A stretch of DNA of 64,000 nucleotides from assembly GCA_023627715.1 (NCBI GenBank), contig JAMAHW010000030.1, positions 186,001 through 250,000 of the forward strand, written 5' to 3'. Within the stretch, counting starts at the first letter, position 1. Every line of letters starts with the position of its first letter. The translations under genes and the position numbers were made by a program. Shown here one piece after another: positions 24,329 through 35,709 of the stretch. This stretch comes from Periconia sp. R9002. Its lineage: Eukaryota > Ascomycota > Dothideomycetes > Pleosporales > Periconiaceae. A model generated the notes under the pieces. That model was not told the origin of the DNA and searched no databases. It worked only from the letters and a program-made list of their open reading frames with translations.

Positions 24329-27300
24329 TTACAAACCATCAATCCCTCTAACAATATCCCTCAACTCATCATCCCCATCTTTATTACTACCACCGCTGCC
24401 TCCAGCCTTATTCGCATCCCCTCCCTTCCCTTTCCCGAGGCCAAACTTGTTTTTTCTCTGCGCGAGCTTGCCCCACCCGTCCTCGTCCTCCTCTTCCACG
24501 ACCGACTGCCGCTGCTGCGATGCATTGTTGCCCTTCTTCAGTATCCCCTTGACCGCCGACAGTCCGCTCGTCCGCTTATTAGCATTATTTGTAGGGTTGT
24601 TGTTGTTGGCGTCCATGGCACCGCTGGAAGCCTGTAGCGTCATCGAAGAGCTGACGGTCGATTTGGTGTCATTATTGGTAGCGACAGGGCGGTAGCGGGC
24701 CGAGAGACCGATGTTGGAGCGTTCCGAGGGGGCGATGGAGGGTGTGTAGCCCGGCATGGGACCGAGGGAGGGCGGGGGGAAGGCGCTCATGTTGCCCATG
24801 ATGTTGGCGCCTGACGAGTACGGCCGCGGTGGGGGTTGTTGTTGCGGGTTGTGAGGAGGGAACGGGGCGAAATTTTGCTGCTGGCCGCCCATGGCAGACG
24901 ACATGACGGACATGGGGCGCTGGCCCGGCGGGCCGTTGGGGTTTAGGAAGTTGTTGGGCATGGCCATGGACATGCGCGGGTCTTGCATTTGTGGGGGTTG
25001 CTGTTGCTGCGACATGGCTTGCATCTGCTGGAGCTGCATCTGCTGGGCGGCAATCATTTGTTGCATTTGCTGCATCTGCTGCATGTAATCGTTTTGCGGT
25101 GCTGGGTAGGCCATGCCGTTCATACCCATCATGGGCATGCCGTTGGGAGCGCCCATCATGCCCATCATTGGGTTCATGGGGTTCATTTGATTCATGGGAT
25201 TCATTCCGTTCATGCCCATACCCATCCCCATCCCCATACCGTTCATTCCATTCATACCGGGCATCATCGACATGCGGGTCGAATTTGCGTTTGCCATTGA
25301 GCCATTCATCTGGGCACCCATGAGGCCGGTGAAAGGACCTCCCTGGGGCTTTTGTTTACTGGAAGCACCGCCCATGTACTTTTGTTTCGACATGTCACGC
25401 ATGTGAATTTGATCGACCAGTGACGGGGCTGATAGCTGAGGTTCGGGGTATGCCAATATGGGTTCTCCTATAACAGAAGCAGGGCCACGGTTGAAACCCA
25501 TAGATTCTCTGTTTGAGGGTTGAATCAGGCCTGCTCCAACGAAAGAGGCGTGCGGGTCGTCCGGTAAATTTCTAGCAAATGCAGGTCTGAATGTGGAAGC
25601 GCGGTTGCCCATTGCGCCTGCCGAGGCAGGACGGTCAGGAAGCCCCAGTGAAGCAGTGGAATCGCGGTAGTATGAGGGAGTGGCATTGGGAGGCTGGGTC
25701 GGCAGCCGGTTGCGGGCAGTGCTAGGGAAACCATGTTGAGCCAGAATACCAAGTGGAACGTCTTCGTCTTCCCACTCATCAGCTTTCAGTGAAACTTCTG
25801 AAGGGAACCCCATGCTGAGTGATCCTGCTAAGCTATCCGGTCGGGTCTGTTGAACGCCGCCTGTAGGTGCAGTAGTAGATCGACGCATAGAGTCTCTTGC
25901 CAGATCCATCTGCTGCTTCTTGCGCCGGGCTATCGCTTCTTGTGCCGCTCGTTCTTCCGCATCCTCTTCATCCTCTTCGTAGTCTACTTCGCTTGAAGAA
26001 TCGTCATCGCGTTGTTGGGTTGCTCGTTGCTGTTGAGCGCGGAACTCTGCTTGTGTCATGATTCGTCGGCCTGACTCGTCAACAGAGCGAGCCGGAGGTC
26101 GTGTCTCTTTGGCAGCCGGGGCAGGCGGCTTCGCTTCGGAGGGCTTCGGTGGCGCAAACAGATCATCGTCATCGTTAGTGTCGGTATGATCGTCCCTGAA
26201 CGGAGGGTGTGCGGCAGCTTTGGGTGTGGTATGGCTGGAACCGGAGTGAGATGAGAGAGGTGTTTGAAGCGAGCGGGCAGATGATGAGGAAGTGGATTTG
26301 GTAATGGAGGGCTCGGGAGGATGGTCGGGGAGCGGTTTGGGCGCCATGACGGACTGGCGGAGAGAGAGGGAGTTATTATTGCTATTATGTGAAAACCCGT
26401 TGGACCCGTTCAGGTCGGGACTGTGAGAAGCCACAGGTGCATACTGTTGCTGATGTGAATGGGTGTATTTGTGAAGAGGAGGTGGTGGTGGAGAATCATC
26501 GTCAACAGAGTGAGGAGACATCAAGTTTTCAGCCGAGCCACGGCTGTCCCAAGAAGTAAGCGGCGGCTCGACGTCCAACTTGCGATCAATGTTGATGGGT
26601 TCAGCTTGGAAGTGACGTTTCCCCTGTAGGAGAGAGCGCCCGGGCTCGTTATTAGTCATCTCAGGGGAATCCTTCCGGTCAATGCCGCTAAACATGTCAT
26701 CGAAACTCGAGGATCCAAAGTTGAGATCTGCATCGAGTGTCGGCGGCTTCGCGGTACTGGCGTAACTGGACGAGGTCATGGCCCGTACCCGCCCGCCGGG
26801 TCCTGGTTCTGACGATGTGTGCTCGGTTCCGTAAAATCTCGAATTCGGTTGGGGTATAGCGGGCAATTGTTTCTTGGTGGCCAAAGCGTTGGGTGCGCTT
26901 TGCTGATGTGAGATGGGTGGGCGAGGAACAGCGAAGATGTTATCGTCGGAATGAGTGTCTGCGGAGGAGGGTAAAGTTGAAGTTGAACCGAATTGACCGT
27001 TGTTATAGGGACGTGAACCCCCTGTGCCACTACTCGATTTGCTGTCACTAGTGCAGGAATTAGTTGGGTGGTTGTTAAATTTTGTATCCACCCGCACGTA
27101 CCGCTTAGATGAACCAGGGGATTCATCATCAAACGAGTGGTTTCGGCCCTTATTGCCATTGTTTCCGAACCCGCTGAATGGACGAAATTTGGAGGCTGCT
27201 TTTTCAGAAGCTCTTCGCTTCTCCTCCCGTTTCCGCATGTCTGCTTCTGTGGCCGTCATGACCCGAAATCCTCCAGAGCCCGAGTCCGTGGCCGGCGGAG

Positions 27301-27397
27301 GCTTCGGTGCAGACGGTGCAGAGTCGACGACATCTTCCAGCACGTTGCTCTGCGACTTGCGGCGGCCCGCAAATAGCCCAAGACCAGGCTTGACCAT
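24329..27397 (-). CDS. Low-complexity protein of unknown function, 1022 aa
   Basis: This is a single open exon of 1022 codons with no domain I recognise. The N-terminus (FAGRRKSQSNVLEDVV, then MRKREEKRRASEKAASKFRPF) is basic. Long Ser/Pro/Asn-rich regions follow, then a charged helix-prone stretch (EVDYEEDEEDAEERAAQEAI, about aa 468-487, then ARRKKQQ). About aa 705-760 is a Met-rich repeat (MNGM, MGMG and MNPM units), followed by a Gln/Met block to about aa 805. The C-terminus is better structured: KGILKKGN, then GWGKLAQRKNKFG and DDELRDIVRGIDGL. Length, codon use and persistence of the frame argue for a real gene. Such composition is common in RNA-binding, cortical and signalling scaffolds, but no function can be assigned. 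The Met-rich stretch is encoded by an imperfect minisatellite and may vary in length between strains. Confidence 0.85.
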   Translation of the reverse strand: MVKPGLGLFAGRRKSQSNVLEDVVDSAPSAPKPPPATDSGSGGFRVMTATEADMRKREEKRRASEKAASKFRPFSGFGNNGNKGRNHSFDDESPGSSKRYVRVDTKFNNHPTNSCTSDSKSSSGTGGSRPYNNGQFGSTSTLPSSADTHSDDNIFAVPRPPISHQQSAPNALATKKQLPAIPQPNSRFYGTEHTSSEPGPGGRVRAMTSSSYASTAKPPTLDADLNFGSSSFDDMFSGIDRKDSPEMTNNEPGRSLLQGKRHFQAEPINIDRKLDVEPPLTSWDSRGSAENLMSPHSVDDDSPPPPPLHKYTHSHQQQYAPVASHSPDLNGSNGFSHNSNNNSLSLRQSVMAPKPLPDHPPEPSITKSTSSSSARSLQTPLSSHSGSSHTTPKAAAHPPFRDDHTDTNDDDDLFAPPKPSEAKPPAPAAKETRPPARSVDESGRRIMTQAEFRAQQQRATQQRDDDSSSEVDYEEDEEDAEERAAQEAIARRKKQQMDLARDSMRRSTTAPTGGVQQTRPDSLAGSLSMGFPSEVSLKADEWEDEDVPLGILAQHGFPSTARNRLPTQPPNATPSYYRDSTASLGLPDRPASAGAMGNRASTFRPAFARNLPDDPHASFVGAGLIQPSNRESMGFNRGPASVIGEPILAYPEPQLSAPSLVDQIHMRDMSKQKYMGGASSKQKPQGGPFTGLMGAQMNGSMANANSTRMSMMPGMNGMNGMGMGMGMGMNGMNPMNQMNPMNPMMGMMGAPNGMPMMGMNGMAYPAPQNDYMQQMQQMQQMIAAQQMQLQQMQAMSQQQQPPQMQDPRMSMAMPNNFLNPNGPPGQRPMSVMSSAMGGQQQNFAPFPPHNPQQQPPPRPYSSGANIMGNMSAFPPPSLGPMPGYTPSIAPSERSNIGLSARYRPVATNNDTKSTVSSSMTLQASSGAMDANNNNPTNNANKRTSGLSAVKGILKKGNNASQQRQSVVEEEDEDGWGKLAQRKNKFGLGKGKGGDANKAGGSGGSNKDGDDELRDIVRGIDGL

Positions 27398-30300
27398 GTT
27401 GTGATTATTAAAAGGGACGCGACTCGACTATGGCCGACTACCAGGTGTGCTCGCACGGAGAGCTACAGGTCCCACAGGAAGATAGGGCAGAGCGCATGCG
27501 GTGGTGAGAAACTGGGAACGAGGAACGAGGAGCGAGGAAAGGGGTGCGGCAGCGGTCGGGGAGATGGGCGTTCTTTCGTCTGAGGCCAAGTGAGACGCTT
27601 AGCGACAGTAAATTAGACCACAAGCGGGTGGATGAACGAGCGACAATTGCTTCTTCGGAAAAGCTCTGTGGGGGGAGTAAAGTCAGCCTCTACAACCAGT
27701 AACAACAATTTTCCTAGACGAGCGAAGATGTGTACTCGAACCACTTGGACGAAGGAGTGCAATGCAAGCCAATTCGTCTCAAGTTGCTCGGACTGCGAAA
27801 TTGGCAACGTCAGATGGCGTCGATCGTCGGCGGCTCATTCGGTCGCCAGGCTTGCAAGGCGGCCATCGGTTCCCGCGTCTTGGGGGTTCGATATGGAATC
27901 CCTTACCAGAGGGATTGGAGTGTTTCTGTGCGGTCGCTGGAAGAAGCCGTGGGACGAGGCGAGGTTCGGCGGTACACAGAGGGAGGGGGAAAGGGAGGTG
28001 GAGGCGTACGGAAACGTGGAGGCGGCGTTGGGTTGTCGTATACTCCCGAGAATCTTTTTTCGGTTTTTGGGGGGGCAACCAGGGTGCTGGGGTTGCGTGC
28101 CTTGTGGCGTGGTGGTGCAAAAGGTAGCGAGCAGACTTACCAAACACACTGACGGGAGCCGCGAATGCAGGCCGAAAGACGATGCGATGCGATGGGAGAG
28201 GAAGCGAGGGTGGACGTCAACGAGCGACGGTTCGGTATGGGATCAGACTGAAGGAGGGAGTGAGGAGTGAATTAGTGACGGAGCGAGAGGGAGAAGATGG
28301 GCGCACGGGCCGCTGGAAAGCAAATGCTGGGCTGCGGGAAGGATAGGATAGCAACCTGTAGGGGGAGGGAGGGTGATGGTCCGATGAGGGTTAATGCCCT
28401 GAGCCTGCATAGGTAGATCTACCGATTTGGTCGACGACTGAATGAGGAGCCAAGCAAGTACAAGTGTGTACTGATTCACGCAGGAGTCATTAATAATAAT
28501 TAGGCAGTGGGCAAGAGTTGGAGATGACGTCCAGTTTCGCGTGCTCCAGAAACAAAACTCCAAAAGAAAGGCTCGAGGCATCATGGCCAGCTAGGTAATC
28601 AACTTGGACAGAAACCAATCAACTAGGTATTGTACCCATTCATCCTCCTCGGAGGCTGCTTTCGTTACTACGACTACAACCGGCCAAGGCTCTTCTTCGC
28701 CTATCTCCCAGAAAGCCATATTGACAGGTACGGTCTTATTAGCCTACATGGGAACTGCAGTACAGTGAATCCCATCACCCGTCAGCAACATGTGCTCGAC
28801 GAGGAAGTTCAGGAGATGACAAAATCATGGTTGGGGCGGAGTGGCCAGGAACAGGCCTGTAAGAGTGGAGGTCGCTTGTCGGAGGGACGGGGGGAGGCAG
28901 GGCACAGCACATGCACATTGCAGGCCAAACCTCAGCCAGCTGCCAGCTCCAGCTCCAGCTCCAGCACTCAGTAAGTACGTACTCGTGTTTCCTCGACTCG
29001 ATGGTTGACCGCTCCGTGGATTCTGCATCGTCATACACAACTGCTTACACACAGTCCAAGTACATCTATCTGATGCGTCCCACTGCGATGGAGCGAAGCG
29101 TCAAGGATCGATGGACTAAGTCGAAACAAGTGGTCCAGTTACGACGAGTTACGAGCAATTGGCAACGTATCGACTATGGCTAGCCGGCCGGTGGTGCTGT
29201 GGGCCTGTGGCCTATTGAATAGGGTTAGTCTTCATGTACCCACTGAACAGAGCAGGGCCTTTGCTCGTCAGGGCCCGCCACGGTCCAAAGACGGCGACGG
29301 CTGCCTCCAGAAATAGCGTGCCACGGCCCATGGGCGATGCGATGCGATGCGCCCCCAGCTCAGGAACGCCCCTTTCGATTTTGAACCTCAAGTCCATGCC
29401 TACCTATAACACACGGCACATCCGGGCATACCGTAGACAGCTGTCTTTGTAGAGGCAAAGACACTGGGAAAGTAGTTGGTTGTCGAACTGACACCGAGGC
29501 CTGCATGGCATGCTGGAATGGTCACGAGCGCCCGTGTCTTGTTTTTGCTTTACTTTTTGGGGATCTTCCCATTCTTCCCTTGGGTTGCCCTTAGCTAGCA
29601 CTGTAACATGCGGTCTCAAGCGGAGAGTCTCTCTGGCGGGCAGGCGTAACATTCACCACTCCTGACAGGCGGACAGCGGAACCCCAGCCTCACCAATCGC
29701 CCGATTGGAGCCTCTTTTCTCTCTCTCCTCTCCTAGTGGTTCCCCGTCGACCGCGTGCTTGTGCGAGTGGCTCTCGTCATGCGCGAAATCAGCCAACCCA
29801 GCCAACCATCCGCCAGCCCTGCCTCCCGCTGCTGGGCACGGTAAACAAAACACTTCGCAAAAACCATACTGCGCCTACACCCACATTGGAAATTGTCCAA
29901 AGTTCAATCCAAAAGCCGGACCGATTGGTCTATCGTACGATGTCTGCTGTCATATGGGAATTTCCGGCGGGCACATGCACTCGCTGTGGGTTTTTCCAAG
30001 GCCAGAGCCTTGAATTTTGCATCCATCCTCCACATTGCCTATATATTTGAGCAGGCCATCTGCCTTGCTCGTGCCTGTCATAGTGCAAACGGAAGATCTG
30101 CTATTGCGCTAAGAAGCGGCTCTGGGCCCGCATCGGGCTTTAGGGTTACGAGAGCCCATGTCATAATATGGCAGCACAAACATGCACCCCACCACCAATT
30201 GCATTCTCCCATCGCATTCACTCCTGCCATCCACCAACAGACACCGCAAAAGCTTGCTTGAAGCCATTGCGATAGGTACTTGGTCCGACGACGCGTGCTC

Positions 30301-30416
30301 GGTGCCCATTGAGGCTCCATTGAAAATTGAACCCGACTCTCACCCCCCCGGTCCGATCAATTCACAGGCTCGGCACAGCATCCCACTGTCTGCATTGCTT
30401 TGCCTTGCTTTGAAAC
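27398..30416. other. Divergent intergenic gap
   Basis: This 3 kb gap lies between two divergently transcribed genes. Its longest frame (27632-28270, plus) is Arg/Gly/Ser-rich, without a recognisable domain, and is probably a by-product of GC-rich sequence. A GATGCGATGCGATG string occurs near 28185 and again near 29337. No RNA gene or transposon was seen. Confidence 0.45.
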
Positions 30417-32491
30417 ATGGTCGACACCACGACCAAACTCAGCGACAAGGCTGTCAATGGCTTTGCTGAAGCTGCTCTCTACGACCAGCATCGCCCGTCC
30501 TACCCCGATGAAGCCGTCGCCGCTCTGCTCGACGCGGCTGGAGTGACAGGCCTCGACGCAGCGAGCCTCGTCGACCTCGCAGCCGGGACAGGAAAGTTTA
30601 CAGAGGCGCTCGCATCCAGGCCGGAGCACTTCAAGATCCTCGCCGTGGAACCCCACACCCAGATGCGCGGGCAGCTGGCGCAGAAGAAGCTCGACGACGT
30701 CACAGTTGTTGAGGGCTATTCCACCGCCATCCCCACCGCCTCGGAAACCATCGACGCCGTCTTTGTAGCACAGGTACGTAAGCGTGACTGAGCAACGGTG
30801 CTTTTTTTCCTTTTACCTTTTGCTCTGCTCGATTCGTCCTTGGCCAGTCTTTTAGTATCCCGCCTCGTCGTTTCAGTCCCGAAAAGACTCCCAGATTTGG
30901 TCGCGCCCCAGCCGTTTCCGTTTCCCGGGCCCGATCTTTCGTAGTCGTCGTGGTGCCGGTGGTACACTACAAGGACCCTCCTTGGTGGGACGTTCCGCCG
31001 CATAATACCACACACCTTTTCCCAGTCCGGCTCATGCCGTCGTCCGCTGTGCCTTCCCCTCCTCCCTACCAGTAGTCTCCCGCAGGAAGGGTTGATCTGA
31101 GATCAGGAACGCGTAATCACACATGCACCTTGCCAATCACGCGCGTCAATCGTTTTCTCGAGCCTCCTCCGTATCGTGACGGTCGTTGTCGCAAAACCAA
31201 CGACACCCAAACTAACCTCTCCCTTCAGGCTTTCCATTGGTTTGCGAATAAGGAATCTTTACACGAGATTCACCGCGTCTTGAAGCCGCTGGGGGCTCTG
31301 TGTTTGATCTGGAATGCCGAAGATTGTAGGTCATCTCTATCATTCATCATCGTTGTCACAAATCTCCGTTCTACACACATCAGCATCATCTACACTTTCC
31401 AATCTCATCCTCTCCTTCATCCGTTCTCCCCAATCAATATCCATCACTGCAGAAAGAGAAAAAGAAAGAAGAAAAAAGGTCGTCTTCTCCGTTCCCATGT
31501 CCATGGATTGCGCTGCTTGCCTCATGTGAAAACTCTATTCCATCCCATCCCATTCTCCCAATGTCAAACCAATTCCCAACACCTAGAATTCACACTCCCA
31601 CATCGATTTCCCGTACCATTGAAGTCCCCTGTCTTGTCATGAACAGATGGGGCATAAACTTTGGGAAGGAAGGGCCCTTGAGTACAGAACCGCAACGGGA
31701 CTTGCGTTGTTTATACTGCACATACATGTACACATCAAAAGGGAAAGAGATAGAAAAGTTGTCCAAAGACCTACTTTATAGACTCCACATCTCCATATCT
31801 TCAATTCCCCTTCCATGCACACATCACGCAAAGCCTCCCTCCGCATGTCTCTCTCTCTCTCTCTCCAGACCCCCCTTTCAACGCCCAACCAATCTAACCC
31901 CCACACCCCCCAACACAGACAACACCCCCTCCACCTACCCAACCACCACCCCCTGGTCCACCCGTCTACGCTCCTACATCCAAGACACCCTCACCCCCCA
32001 AACATCCGACCACGAACCGCGCTTCCGCGACGACAAATGGCGCAGCGTCTTCACCTCGCAGCAAACCTCCTCCACACCTTTCACCGCCGCGTTCGTCGGA
32101 AAGGACAACAGCCTCTTCACCCTTCCCCTCGGGGAGAAGAAGATCGAGTGGGATGTCTGGTTGAGTAAGGAGGACTTGTGGAAGAGGGTGGGGACGTTGA
32201 GTCATTTTTCGGGGTTAGGGGGTGGGGAGAGGGAGGTAAGTTCTTATTTTTTTTTCTTTTTCTTATTTTGCTGTTTAGGGGGAACGGGAGCTTCGCGCCT
32301 CTGTCGCTGGTATGAAGGAGGCTGATTGAGTGATTGATTGATAGAACGCTCGCAAGGCTTTTGACGACATCCTCGACGCGCCGGACGCGGGCGTGGAGAC
32401 GGATGAGCAAGGGAGGATCAAGGTACATGGTGTTACGCTGCTCGTGTGGACGGGGAAGATTCCTGTCGAGGCTCCGGTTGGGGGTGTGTGA
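30417..32491 (+). CDS. Class I SAM-dependent methyltransferase, 305 aa
   Basis: Exons 30417-30773, 31229-31325, 31919-32235 and 32345-32491 splice in frame. The N-terminus has the Rossmann motif I DLAAGTGKFT (aa 53-62) for S-adenosylmethionine binding, followed by VEPHTQMR and the motif IDAVFVAQAFHWF across the first junction. The later exons give IHRVLKPLGALCLIWNAEDY and a C-terminal WLSKE...GRIKVHGVTLLVW region. This order matches the Methyltransf_11 family and resembles yeast CRG1-type cytosolic small-molecule methyltransferases. The substrate is unknown. Introns 1 (455 nt) and 2 (593 nt) are unusually long for this window, where most are 50-130 nt; intron 2 has a CTAAC branch site 25 nt before its acceptor. 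The last exon is short and ends VEAPVGGV. Confidence 0.9.
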
Positions 32492-32654
32492 GGTAAGGTG
32501 TGGGTTCTTGATGTGGTGTGAGAAAGATAGGGCAAGTAAAGACGTTGTGTTGTTTTGGGTGGGGAAGGGACGGTGGTGCTTGGGGTGATTGGGGAGGAGG
32601 TAGATATAGAATGAGTATCCTAGCCAGTTTAGAGCGAAAACTGATTTTGAAAGT

Positions 32655-32742
32655 TAGATATGATGAAATTGAATTTGATCCTCGCAGAGTATCACTACCT
32701 TCGGTATCGACACAGGTAGGACACTGGGTAACGTCCTGAAAC
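32655..32742 (-). repeat. Dispersed ~75 bp repeat, copy II
   Basis: The minus strand carries GGACGTTACC, CTACCTG, TCGATACC, GATACTCTG and AGGATCAA in the same order and spacing as 1815-1905. In this copy the sequence is open and reads RTLPSVLPVSIPKVVILCED in a minus-strand frame that ends shortly after. Confidence 0.7.
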
Positions 32743-33098
32743 TTAGATATGATAGGTACCTATGTAGTTGAGGGACATGTTTGTGTAGCATATGTGCACC
32801 ACACCTCGATATCGATATCCCTTGTGTGGCTTGACACGGCACATCAGTAGAGAGAGGTTGATCATAACGCAGTGCTGCCAGACGTAACCACTTCTTCATC
32901 GTCCTCTGAGAGCAAATCACATCTGCCAGTACCTTTGCTTTGAATCACCCTCTGTATCCTTGGCCGTTGAGTGGTAGAACCTCCTTCTCCTCTTCCAACG
33001 CAGCGATTCCTCGGTACATTGTTGTTATCTTGCTCTTGTATTCTTCCAAAGTTCAAGTCCGTTGCATAGACAAGTGGCGCCTCCCAATTAAGTCGAGC

Positions 33099-33506
33099 TT
33101 AGTTCGTCTCCCTCCAAAAAGAGGGGGGATGAGCTTCGCTGTGTTGTAACCTTTGTGTGTCCATGAAATGTAACAATGAACCATCGCAGAGTATTGTTAC
33201 CCTGGGCCTGGGTATATCCATATATGCGCGCATACGGTCGTAGGATGATAGGGAATTGGAGTCGAGTGATACGCAGCTGGGTGTTCCAAAGCGGTTTAAA
33301 CACAGAGTCCAAAAGTATGGGGGTGCTTCATACATGTCCAATATATCGTCACTTCCACACCTTCCTGTCGCCGTCGACATCATCGTCATGGCTGCCCTGT
33401 CCACATCTCGTTTGACTCTTTCCAGTGTGTCATCGAGGAAGCTTCGAGCTTGAACCATCGTTTGCGGCGTAGGTGGTGGGTGAAGAGACAACGGAGCCTG
33501 ATACAT
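33099..33506 (-). CDS. Possible small protein or exon, unknown (weak)
   Basis: A 135-codon minus-strand frame has a balanced composition: an amphipathic SFLDDTLERVKRDVDRAAM start, then a mixed hydrophobic region. It contains dispersed-repeat copy III, read as PRVTILCDGSLLHF. A splice donor-like GTAACA lies exactly where the repeat begins, so the coding part may end there. There is no family match I can name. It could be an exon of a degraded gene whose other parts lie toward 34258. Confidence 0.2.
   Translation of the reverse strand: MYQAPLSLHPPPTPQTMVQARSFLDDTLERVKRDVDRAAMTMMSTATGRCGSDDILDMYEAPPYFWTLCLNRFGTPSCVSLDSNSLSSYDRMRAYMDIPRPRVTILCDGSLLHFMDTQRLQHSEAHPPSFWRETN
33170..33240 (-). repeat. 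Dispersed ~75 bp repeat, copy III
   Basis: The minus strand holds CCCAGGGTAACAATACTCTG followed by CGATGGTTCA, matching the core of copies I, II and IV. The upstream GGACGTTACC block is not recognisable here. Confidence 0.6.
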
Positions 33507-33907
33507 GCGATGTCAAAAAGAGGAGCAGAAGGAGGAAGACAGACAGACAGGTGGACGGACGGACGGACGTACATACAAATAACTGCTTCCAAATCTTCTG
33601 CCTAGTGATCGGCGTAAGTGTATGTGTGTATATGCACGGGTACGGCGAGGGCAGACGGATGATCATGAGGTACGCAAGGTGGGCCTTGTGTGTATGCACG
33701 GTATCATGAAGCACTGGCGTGGCGGTCCCTGGAGTTGCGTGGTATGGACGGTAGCACGATTTACCCGTGAAGGATAGTTCTGAAGAGCTGAGAATGGGAA
33801 GGCATAATGGTGATTGTGGACGAGGGATCGTAGTCTCTGTTTTTGGCTGTAGTCCCAGCTGGGAGGTTTCGTAGCGCTTGTGGGTATGCATACCAGCAGC
33901 ATAACGT

Positions 33908-34258
33908 CTACGAGCACGGCAGTGATTTGAGCAGTAGGTCAGAGAGAAGATGATCGGCTGGCTGGCGGCGTATGCGTTTCTTTGTCTGCAGACTCATGGA
34001 GGGTGAGCCGGCTGTCCTGCCGGTTGAGGCAATAGACGGACAAGGGTAGAGCTTTATGGTGAAGAAGATGAAGTGTGCATAGGCAAGATCCAATCCAAAG
34101 CCCTCGACAAGGTGCGAGTTTGGGTGTGAGTCAAATACCAATAGGAGCGTAGTCTGTTTACCCAAAACATCTCGTGCCTTCCATATGTTGCTCTCACTTA
34201 TATAGTCGCTAACCACCTCAACGTCACTGTCTTTTCCAGTCACCACACCATCCCCCAT
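33908..34258 (-). CDS. Possible N-terminal exon of an unknown protein (weak)
   Basis: A 116-codon minus-strand frame begins MGDGVVTGKDSDVEVV and continues with a balanced, protein-like composition for about 70 residues, then becomes Pro/Ser/Arg-rich as if intronic. It has no known domain. Together with the frame at 33099-33506 it could form a small spliced gene, but I could not fix splice sites joining them. Confidence 0.2.
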   Translation of the reverse strand: MGDGVVTGKDSDVEVVSDYISESNIWKARDVLGKQTTLLLVFDSHPNSHLVEGFGLDLAYAHFIFFTIKLYPCPSIASTGRTAGSPSMSLQTKKRIRRQPADHLLSDLLLKSLPCS

Positions 34259-35244
34259 ATTATTTTTTCCACACCCTCTCTTTTTTAGGAGTACTATATA
34301 TATTAGACAAACTGAGATTCTATCATACTAACAAAGCAGCTCCATCAAAAACAAAACAGTAAGTAGAAAACATTTCCTTTAGCACTTCAAGCACATTCCC
34401 CAGCACATTACACACAAAGAGCTCGAAAGAGCCGAGGTCGGAGGTCGGATTACTTTTTTTGACTATTTTTGGGGAGTTCGAGAGTTCGAATCTTGCTATG
34501 AGATACAATTTCTGCTTTCTTTTGCTTTTGGGTCTGAGGCTAGGCGGAGAGGTGTGGCGGTGGTAAGGGTGAGAGGGAAGGAGCGCGAGGGAGTGAGCTA
34601 TTTTTGGCCATTGGGTCTTTTTGTGGTACTGCAGTGGCATGCATATATTGAATTTTTATTTTAAGCTGTAATACAAGTGAAGATTGCTTAAATGCTACGT
34701 GCTCGATAATATATTGGGATTTGATGGGCATTCGTTGTAGCTGAAGCAGTGCCTGCGCGTGGGCTTGCTGAGACATCATGCCGCACCTTATGCTCCTGAA
34801 AACTGCGGCTAGCGTGGCCAAAATATCCCATGAACAATCAAAAATCGGGGTTATTTTGGCTAGAACATTGAGTGCTTGCGGCAGGTGCATATATTGTTGA
34901 CCTTGACGTCGCCTCCAGTTGTCGACGCCATGTAATTTATGGCTTGGCAATCACCTCTTGCCTTTTCCGCAGCTGCAGCTCTGCTACCTTACATCGAACT
35001 CCGATTCTTGTCACTTGTCTCCATCCTACTCTCTTTCAATCAGAACACGTGCACTTGCTGCCTCGAAGAAACGAGGAGGGGGTCAGTGGCTTCCTCAAGT
35101 GCTATCTGTTGAAACCCGTTGGAACGTCGCAACTACACCACCCCATTGTTTAAGAGCTTAGAACAGGTGCTGATGCAAAACCGAGTTATCGCCGTGATTA
35201 AGCACGATTTCGAGATTTGGTTTTTGGAACCCATTTTTTGAGAC

Positions 35245-35273
35245 TTCATTGCAATCTTTAGCGCCGACGAGGA
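35245..35273 (+). repeat. Isolated copy of the 30 nt clustered motif
   Basis: The stretch reads TTCATTGCAATCTTTAGC followed by GCCGACGAGGA, differing from the cluster core at one base in its first 18. It lies 3 kb left of the main cluster, with PAM17 in between. Confidence 0.8.
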
Positions 35274-35709
35274 CCGGCGATTTCCTTTACCTGGACTAAG
35301 TGGTGTCGTTTGCGTATGGTGGGAGGCGTAGTGCAACTTTTGATGCTGTGCATCTTCTTCACTGGTGAAATACAGCATCTATTGCAGAGAAATTAGGTGT
35401 ATATACTCCTTTTATCCTGCTATAGCATTCGGTGACAGAATCCAACTAGATTTCGGTGCTTACCATAACTAGGTACTGATGTTTGACGTACAGATCAAAT
35501 GCTCAAGATCTCCTGGCCTTTCATAGATACATTTTGACGTTGATATGGACAACTTGTAGGTCTCTCGCCCGATGCGAAAGTCGCACTGCACTACAATTGA
35601 CTCCAAGACTATACACAGTGGTCATGTCAGGCTCACATATCACTCGGATCCTAATCGTGTTCGTTCCGGAGACATGATTTTAGGTTTTTTAAGACTCAAT
35701 CTACAATTG

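Noticed and set aside
27632..28270. 212-codon plus-strand frame
   Set aside because: It is Arg/Gly/Ser-rich with no domain, lies in GC-rich DNA next to overlapping frames of similar size, and is better explained as promoter or leader sequence.
34470..34505. tRNA gene (AGTTCGAATCTTG)
   Set aside because: The flanks of the T-loop-like string are not complementary and upstream sequence is T-rich without arms.
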